A stretch of DNA of 64,000 bases from an uncultured Roseivirga sp. (GTDB taxonomy: Bacteria; Bacteroidota; Bacteroidia; Cytophagales; Cyclobacteriaceae). The notes under the pieces were generated by a model. It saw only the letters and a list, made by a program, of their open reading frames with translations, was not told where the DNA came from and ran no database searches. The position numbers were made by a program, and so were the translations under genes. Location of the stretch: NCBI GenBank assembly GCA_947493005.1, contig CANLOY010000009.1, positions 62,001-126,000 of the forward strand, read 5' to 3'. Shown here piece after piece: positions 59,057 through 64,000 of this stretch (within the stretch, counting starts at the first letter, position 1; every line of letters begins with the position of its first letter).

Positions 59057-59788
59057 TTACAACTCCCGAATCCAAATATTCCTGAACCTGACCGGATTCC
59101 CATGATCCTGGAGAATGATTGAACCATCTCCATGGGCCGGGTTTTTAGGAAACCCTATGTACTCAGTAGTACCCAGTAGTCTTTGATGATTTTGGACTAC
59201 TATACCATTGTGAATAACGGTGATATAACCATTTTTTACTTTGATGCCATCTTCATTGAAACGAGGCGCATGGAAAATGATGTCATAAACATTCCACTCT
59301 CCCGGGGCTACTGTAGCATTTACCAAAGGGATGCTCTGCTTGTACAGTGAAGCTGCCTGCCCATTAGAATAAGTCCTGCTTACATAACTATCCAGTACCT
59401 GAACTTCATAGCGTTCTTGAAGAAATACACCCGAATTACCACGGCCTTGACCTTCTCCTACTATTTCAGTAGGGGCACTCCATTCAATATGTAACTGAAC
59501 ATCACCAAATTTTCTGTTGGTCATAATGTCTCCGGTGCCTCTGGTTACTTCCATGTAACCACTTTCTACTTTCCATTTGGCTGCACTACCATCATTTCTG
59601 GATTTCCATTCATTTAAACTGGTTCCATCAAATAGGACAATGGCATCGGAAGGCGCTCCTCCATTTCTGGCCGGTGTAACCTTTCTTGGTACGGGCTCCC
59701 AAACTTCAGTAGCTTTTGGGTCTTTGATTTGAGATAAAGCCGCGTTACTTGCAAAAAGTATAGTTAATAAGAATGCTAGTCTTTTCAT
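59057..59788 (-). CDS. DUF1080 / 3-keto-disaccharide hydrolase-like exported protein
   Basis: VLFDGTSLNEWKSRNDGSAAKWKVESGYMEVTRGTGDIMTNRKFGDVQLHIEWSAP...GNSGVFLQERYEVQVLDSY. Confidence 0.88.
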   Translation of the reverse strand: MKRLAFLLTILFASNAALSQIKDPKATEVWEPVPRKVTPARNGGAPSDAIVLFDGTSLNEWKSRNDGSAAKWKVESGYMEVTRGTGDIMTNRKFGDVQLHIEWSAPTEIVGEGQGRGNSGVFLQERYEVQVLDSYVSRTYSNGQAASLYKQSIPLVNATVAPGEWNVYDIIFHAPRFNEDGIKVKNGYITVIHNGIVVQNHQRLLGTTEYIGFPKNPAHGDGSIILQDHGNPVRFRNIWIREL

Positions 59789-59789
59789 G

Positions 59790-60839
59790 TTATTCAATTC
59801 CTAGTAAGTTTTTAAAATCTTCATCACTGATTTTGGCATCGGCAAAATCGTCAAAGCTCTTTTCTGTTGCCTCAATAATAAACTGGTCTATATATTGAGC
59901 TCCTTCTCTGGCGCCTTGCTCAGGTGACTTAATGCAACATTCCCATTCCAGGACTGCCCAGCCATCATACCCGTATTGAGTCAACTTTGAAAAGATGGAC
60001 TGAAAATCCACTTGCCCATCTCCAATTGAACGGAATCTTCCCGGGCGATCAGCCCAGTCCTGATATCCTCCATAAACACCGGATTTTCCATTAGGATTAT
60101 ACTCCGCATCCTTCACATGAAACATACCTATGAACTCGTGATAATGATCTATGTAGGTCAGGTAATCGAGCTGTTGTAATACAAAATGAGAGGGATCATA
60201 AAGAAGCTTTACTCGTTTATGTTTGCCTGTGGCTTCATAGAACATTTCGAATGATGTGCCATCGTGGAGGTCTTCGCCTGCATGTACTTCATAACAAACG
60301 TCCACACCATTTTCATCAAAATGATTTAATATGGGTTCCCATCGCTTTGCTAATTCCTGAAATCCTTTCTTAATCAAGCCAGAAGGGCGTTGTGGCCAGT
60401 TGTAGAAGTAGGGCCACAACAGAGCTCCTGAAAAAGTAGCGTGTACACTTATGCCTAGATTTTTACTTGCAATAGCAGCTTTTTTAACCTGGTCAATAGC
60501 CCATGCATTTCTTTGTTTTTTGTTCAATCCCTTTGGCGCAAACCCCTTAAAAAGCTCTTCATATGCTGGGTGAACAGCTACTAACTGTCCTTGAAGGTGG
60601 GTAGATAATTCACTCACTTCAATATTGTGTTCAGCCAAAGTTCCTTTGAGCTCATCACAATAGGTTTTGCTTTCAGCTGCTTTGTCTAAATCTATCAACC
60701 TTGAATCCCAGGTAGGAATTTGTACAGCCTTGTAACCCAATTCCTGAGCCCATTTAGCCATGTTCTTTAAAGAATTGAATGGAGGCTGATCATCGGCAAA
60801 TTGTGCCAGAAAAATTGCAGGTCCCTTTATAGTTTTCAT
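59790..60839 (-). CDS. Sugar phosphate isomerase/epimerase (TIM barrel)
   Basis: NGVDVCYEVHAGEDLHDGTSFEMF; LLYDPSHFVLQQLDYLTYIDHYHEFIGMFHVKDAEY. Confidence 0.88.
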   Translation of the reverse strand: MKTIKGPAIFLAQFADDQPPFNSLKNMAKWAQELGYKAVQIPTWDSRLIDLDKAAESKTYCDELKGTLAEHNIEVSELSTHLQGQLVAVHPAYEELFKGFAPKGLNKKQRNAWAIDQVKKAAIASKNLGISVHATFSGALLWPYFYNWPQRPSGLIKKGFQELAKRWEPILNHFDENGVDVCYEVHAGEDLHDGTSFEMFYEATGKHKRVKLLYDPSHFVLQQLDYLTYIDHYHEFIGMFHVKDAEYNPNGKSGVYGGYQDWADRPGRFRSIGDGQVDFQSIFSKLTQYGYDGWAVLEWECCIKSPEQGAREGAQYIDQFIIEATEKSFDDFADAKISDEDFKNLLGIE

Positions 60840-60844
60840 CAGTT

Positions 60845-61981
60845 TTAATCTTCAATTTCAGTCCATGAGTTCCCGTTTTTATCTGAGGCTATTACGGCTT
60901 CGATAAATTTCATTCCTCTAACTCCATCACGGATTGTTGGAAATGCACCATCGATATAAGATTCCCCTCGAATGGCCTTAGCGGCTCCTGAATAAATATT
61001 ACCCATTGAATCAAAAATGCCTTCAGGGTGTCCAGGTGCCATTTTGGTACTTGTCCTGGCAAGCTCACTCGCATAAGTATGTCCTGGTTTTAACATCTGA
61101 ACTGGCTGATCTTCCTGAAGGAAGTACAAGTAATTTGGGTTTTCCTGCTCCCATTTCAGCGATCCTTTGGTTCCGTATACTGATATCTGAAGGTTGTTTT
61201 CTTCGGCAGTGGCAATTTGACTTGCCCTTACAATCCCTCTCACATCATTTTCAAAGCGGAGCAATGCAGTTCCGTCTATATCCAGCGGATTATCTTCATA
61301 TAAAGTGTTCAGATCAGAAAGTACCTTGGTTGTTTTAAGACCCGTTGTATACTCTATCATGTTGAATGCATGAACGCCTATGTCTCCCATACAACAGCTT
61401 TGCCCTGCTTTTTCAGGGTCTAAACGCCAGACTTCTTTTCTTTTATCTGCATCGTGAATTACAGGGTTGATCCACCCTTGGTAATATTGAGCGTCTACCT
61501 TCTGGATACTTCCAATGACTCCATCAGCAATCATAGATTTCATTTGCCTGACCATTGGATAGCCAGTATAGGTGTGTGTTAGAGCAAAAACTACATTGTG
61601 TTTAGCAACTAGCTCTTCAAGTTCAATGGCTTCTGCTGCAGTATTTGTAACTGGTTTTTCGCAGATCACGTGAAACCCAGCCTGAATAAGTTGCTTAGCC
61701 ATTGGGTAGTGCAAGAAATTTGGAGTTACCACCACCACTGCCTGAATCCTTTGATCTGAGGGAAGAGATAACTCTTTACTGATAAAAGTGTCAATGTCTG
61801 GGTAAGTTCTGGAGGTATCTAATTCCAGTTGTCGAGCAAATTTTTGTGCTCTTCCAAAGTCGGTATCAAAAGCACCACCTACAAGCGTATATTCTTCTCC
61901 GGTATATGCTGCTATTCGATGGACAATGCCGATAAATGAGCTCAGCCCACCACCGATCATTCCTAATCTAATCTTACTCAT
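60845..61981 (-). CDS. Gfo/Idh/MocA family oxidoreductase
   Basis: IRLGMIGGGLSSFIGIVHRIAA; VICEKPVTNTAAEAIELEELV. Confidence 0.92.
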   Translation of the reverse strand: MSKIRLGMIGGGLSSFIGIVHRIAAYTGEEYTLVGGAFDTDFGRAQKFARQLELDTSRTYPDIDTFISKELSLPSDQRIQAVVVVTPNFLHYPMAKQLIQAGFHVICEKPVTNTAAEAIELEELVAKHNVVFALTHTYTGYPMVRQMKSMIADGVIGSIQKVDAQYYQGWINPVIHDADKRKEVWRLDPEKAGQSCCMGDIGVHAFNMIEYTTGLKTTKVLSDLNTLYEDNPLDIDGTALLRFENDVRGIVRASQIATAEENNLQISVYGTKGSLKWEQENPNYLYFLQEDQPVQMLKPGHTYASELARTSTKMAPGHPEGIFDSMGNIYSGAAKAIRGESYIDGAFPTIRDGVRGMKFIEAVIASDKNGNSWTEIED

Positions 61982-61985
61982 TTAT

Positions 61986-63212
61986 TTAATGTGCTTGAGG
62001 AATTCTAAGTTTTTCTAATCTCTTTCTGTTTAAAAAAAGTACTCCAAACAATATAATCAGTATTGCAGGGAAATAGACAATGTTTCCCAAAGTTGCCTGA
62101 CCTGCTGCAAGCTCTGCTTGCTCTGTTGAAAGTCCTGCCTCTAATGCAATTGTTCTTTCAGTGTCCAACCAACCTCCGATAACTGGTTGCCATATACTAG
62201 TGGCAAACATGCCCGCTCCTCCGATTAGAGACATGCCCAATGCTCCGGTTTTTGGGAGGTATTCTCCAACAAAACCAATCATTGTTGGCCAAAAGTACAT
62301 CACTCCAATGGCAAATAAGATTGCTGCAACATAAACTAATCCTCCCGTAGCTGTGCTCATCAGGTAAATGGCAATGGTAGCTACGATTGCAGAACTCCAT
62401 AGTACCCCAGCTGGATTCAATTTATGGATAACAGGTCCGGCAAAGAACCTGCCCACTGCCATTAGTCCAGTAACCATGGCTAGAATTAACATAGGGCTTG
62501 CACCAGTACTACCAAGAATTTTTTCAACCCATTGCTGCGTGCCTAATTCGGTTGTGGCTGTCAAGGTCATGCATATCACCATAAAGAAGAATAGTGGAGA
62601 TAAAAGACTTTTGATGTTGGTTGCTGTATTGTTTTCAGCGCTTTCATTTTCAGGAAATGTCTGACCGAAGAATAGGTATCCATAAATAAGCGTAGGGATA
62701 AGCATGAGGGCTATTTGAAGTTGCCAACCCATATTAAAATCTGTCATGAATTTGGATGCTAAAGCTCCAACCACAATACCGCCAGGGAACCAAACATGAA
62801 ATTTATTTAGCATAGTTGTTTTGTTGCCACTATACATGTCTGCAATCATGGGGTTACATGCTGCTTCAACACTACCATTGGCAAAACCAATAAAGAAGGT
62901 AGAGATAATAAGTGTCCAGAAGTCACCAGCAAAGATGGTTAACAATAAGCCAATTAAATGAGAAACAAAAGCAATTACCATTAGCTTTCTTGGTCCGAAT
63001 GAGTTGTAAACCAATCCACCGAAAATAGTGGCTAGTGGAAATCCTAAAAATGCCATTGAGTTAACAAACCCAAGTTGAGTGTCTGTCAGTCCAAAGTCAG
63101 TACCTAACTGGCCTAGGATTCCTGCTCTAATAGCGAAGGTCATTGCAGTCACCACCAAGGAGATACAACTGGCATTGAACAACCTGCTTTTGTTAATCGA
63201 ATTAGTCGTCAT
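61986..63212 (-). CDS. MFS transporter (sugar-type)
   Basis: 408 aa, ~12 TM; GLTDTQLGFVNSMAFLGFPLATIFGGLVYNSFGPRK. Confidence 0.9.
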   Translation of the reverse strand: MTTNSINKSRLFNASCISLVVTAMTFAIRAGILGQLGTDFGLTDTQLGFVNSMAFLGFPLATIFGGLVYNSFGPRKLMVIAFVSHLIGLLLTIFAGDFWTLIISTFFIGFANGSVEAACNPMIADMYSGNKTTMLNKFHVWFPGGIVVGALASKFMTDFNMGWQLQIALMLIPTLIYGYLFFGQTFPENESAENNTATNIKSLLSPLFFFMVICMTLTATTELGTQQWVEKILGSTGASPMLILAMVTGLMAVGRFFAGPVIHKLNPAGVLWSSAIVATIAIYLMSTATGGLVYVAAILFAIGVMYFWPTMIGFVGEYLPKTGALGMSLIGGAGMFATSIWQPVIGGWLDTERTIALEAGLSTEQAELAAGQATLGNIVYFPAILIILFGVLFLNRKRLEKLRIPQAH

Positions 63213-63260
63213 GATTTTTTAGTATTTAGTCTATAAGGTCTTTTTGAAAGGCTGTGAATT

Positions 63261-63998
63261 TTATTTTTTAGATAGGTCTTTCAGCATCACTTTTCTGAAT
63301 TGAACCGGATGGCTTTCGCTTTGAAGTGCTATATAGCCTTCACTTAGAGCTTTTCCATCTATCTTGATGTCTTCTCTATAATTATCTACAGAACCACCGC
63401 CTATAACGGGATTGGTGTATTTAATAATAGTGTCCCCTTCTATAATGTGGGCTATTTCTTTATTGCCTCTGACTAGAATGTCAATTGTTACCCATTCTTC
63501 TCCATCAAAAGTTGGAGCATCAGCATTAATGCAATGCCTTTCGAATAGCTTTCCAGCTATATCTACATTGGTGCCGGGTGTGCATAGATTTCCCGTGGGT
63601 CTCGCTCCATTACCTAGTCCGCCCAAAAACTGAGCTTCCAATGAGATCGGGAAGTCTTGCTGTTCCCTCATGGATTCAGGTGATTGTGAGTGAAGCATCA
63701 CCCCACTGTTTCGGATTGCCCATCCTGGGCCTCCTTCAACCTGATCACCAACGAACCTGTATTCTATTCTTAGCAGGTATTCAGAGAACTTGTCTTTATA
63801 GAACAAATGTCCGAATCTACTGTCAAACCTGTAATACTTGTCGTAAGAAACTGTGAGCAGGCCATCTTCTACCCTAAATGTATTGCCGTAATTTTCACCA
63901 ACAGGGTAGCCGGTAATCTTGGGTGTCCAGCCATCTAGATTTTTACCATTGAATAGTTGAATCCATTCATTTTCTTTTTGTCCACAGGACAGAAGGCA
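63261..63998 (-). CDS. DUF1080 lipoprotein, truncated at the right window edge
   Basis: The frame stays open beyond the tracked start 63806 to the edge, encoding CLLSCGQKENEWIQLFNGKNLDGWTPKITGYPVGENYGNTFRVEDGLLTVSYDKYYRFDSRFGHLFYKDKF. Confidence 0.88.
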   Translation of the reverse strand, partial: CLLSCGQKENEWIQLFNGKNLDGWTPKITGYPVGENYGNTFRVEDGLLTVSYDKYYRFDSRFGHLFYKDKFSEYLLRIEYRFVGDQVEGGPGWAIRNSGVMLHSQSPESMREQQDFPISLEAQFLGGLGNGARPTGNLCTPGTNVDIAGKLFERHCINADAPTFDGEEWVTIDILVRGNKEIAHIIEGDTIIKYTNPVIGGGSVDNYREDIKIDGKALSEGYIALQSESHPVQFRKVMLKDLSKK

Positions 63999-64000
63999 GA

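Noticed and set aside
58869-59105. 78-aa ORF MSMVVFLILITGVLTLSKAIESILYG...
   Set aside because: No ATG at the tracked start, runs through the terminator at 59028-59055 and into the convergent gene; probably spurious, although a small membrane peptide cannot be fully excluded.
1-64000. Insertion sequence, prophage, integron, CRISPR-Cas, biosynthetic NRPS/PKS or known defence cassette
   Set aside because: No transposase, integrase, phage structural, Cas or megasynthase-like protein in the ORF track, and no terminal inverted repeats noticed.

Overview
This 64 kb window reads as Bacteroidota (Cytophagales-like) chromosome. Supporting signs are a T9SS sorting domain, abundant lipoproteins, NagB fused to a PIG-L-like domain, and LytTR, NarL and 7TMR-DISM signalling. 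Main blocks: (1) ~1.8-17.5 kb, an apparently SusC/D-less catabolic locus: DUF4091 lipoprotein, NagB-PIGL fusion, Na+/solute symporter, APH-fold sugar kinase, LacI regulator, three consecutive LamG+EEP (endonuclease/exonuclease/phosphatase) exported proteins, a stand-alone EEP protein and a sulfatase. An identical 17-bp palindromic operator candidate (AAGTGTTCGAACACATT) occurs before nagB (twice, inverted, 3-nt spacer) and before the EEP cluster. (2) ~19-35 kb, mostly housekeeping: tRNA-His, dihydroorotase, DEAD-box helicase, M28 peptidase, gcvP, lipA, OsmC, ettA. (3) ~35-39 kb, a GMC / gluconate-2-DH-subunit-3 / GMC trio. (4) ~39-55 kb, two sensor kinases with nearly identical kinase cores, a LytTR response regulator, a possible permuted NlpC/P60-like protein, a 2868-aa T9SS repeat protein, a small lipoprotein, and a 453-aa two-module protein with five ~41-aa propeller-like repeats. 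By eye I found a 9-bp direct repeat with exactly 21-bp periodicity (ACGCACATT-type) upstream of the LytTR gene, the giant adhesin and the 453-aa protein, which suggests a local LytTR regulon. (5) ~55-59 kb, a NarL-type two-component system plus an orphan LuxR HTH. (6) ~59-64 kb, a DUF1080 / sugar isomerase / Gfo-Idh-MocA / MFS / DUF1080 cluster. No CRISPR array, transposase, prophage or rRNA was seen. All family calls come from reading the sequence; no database search was run.
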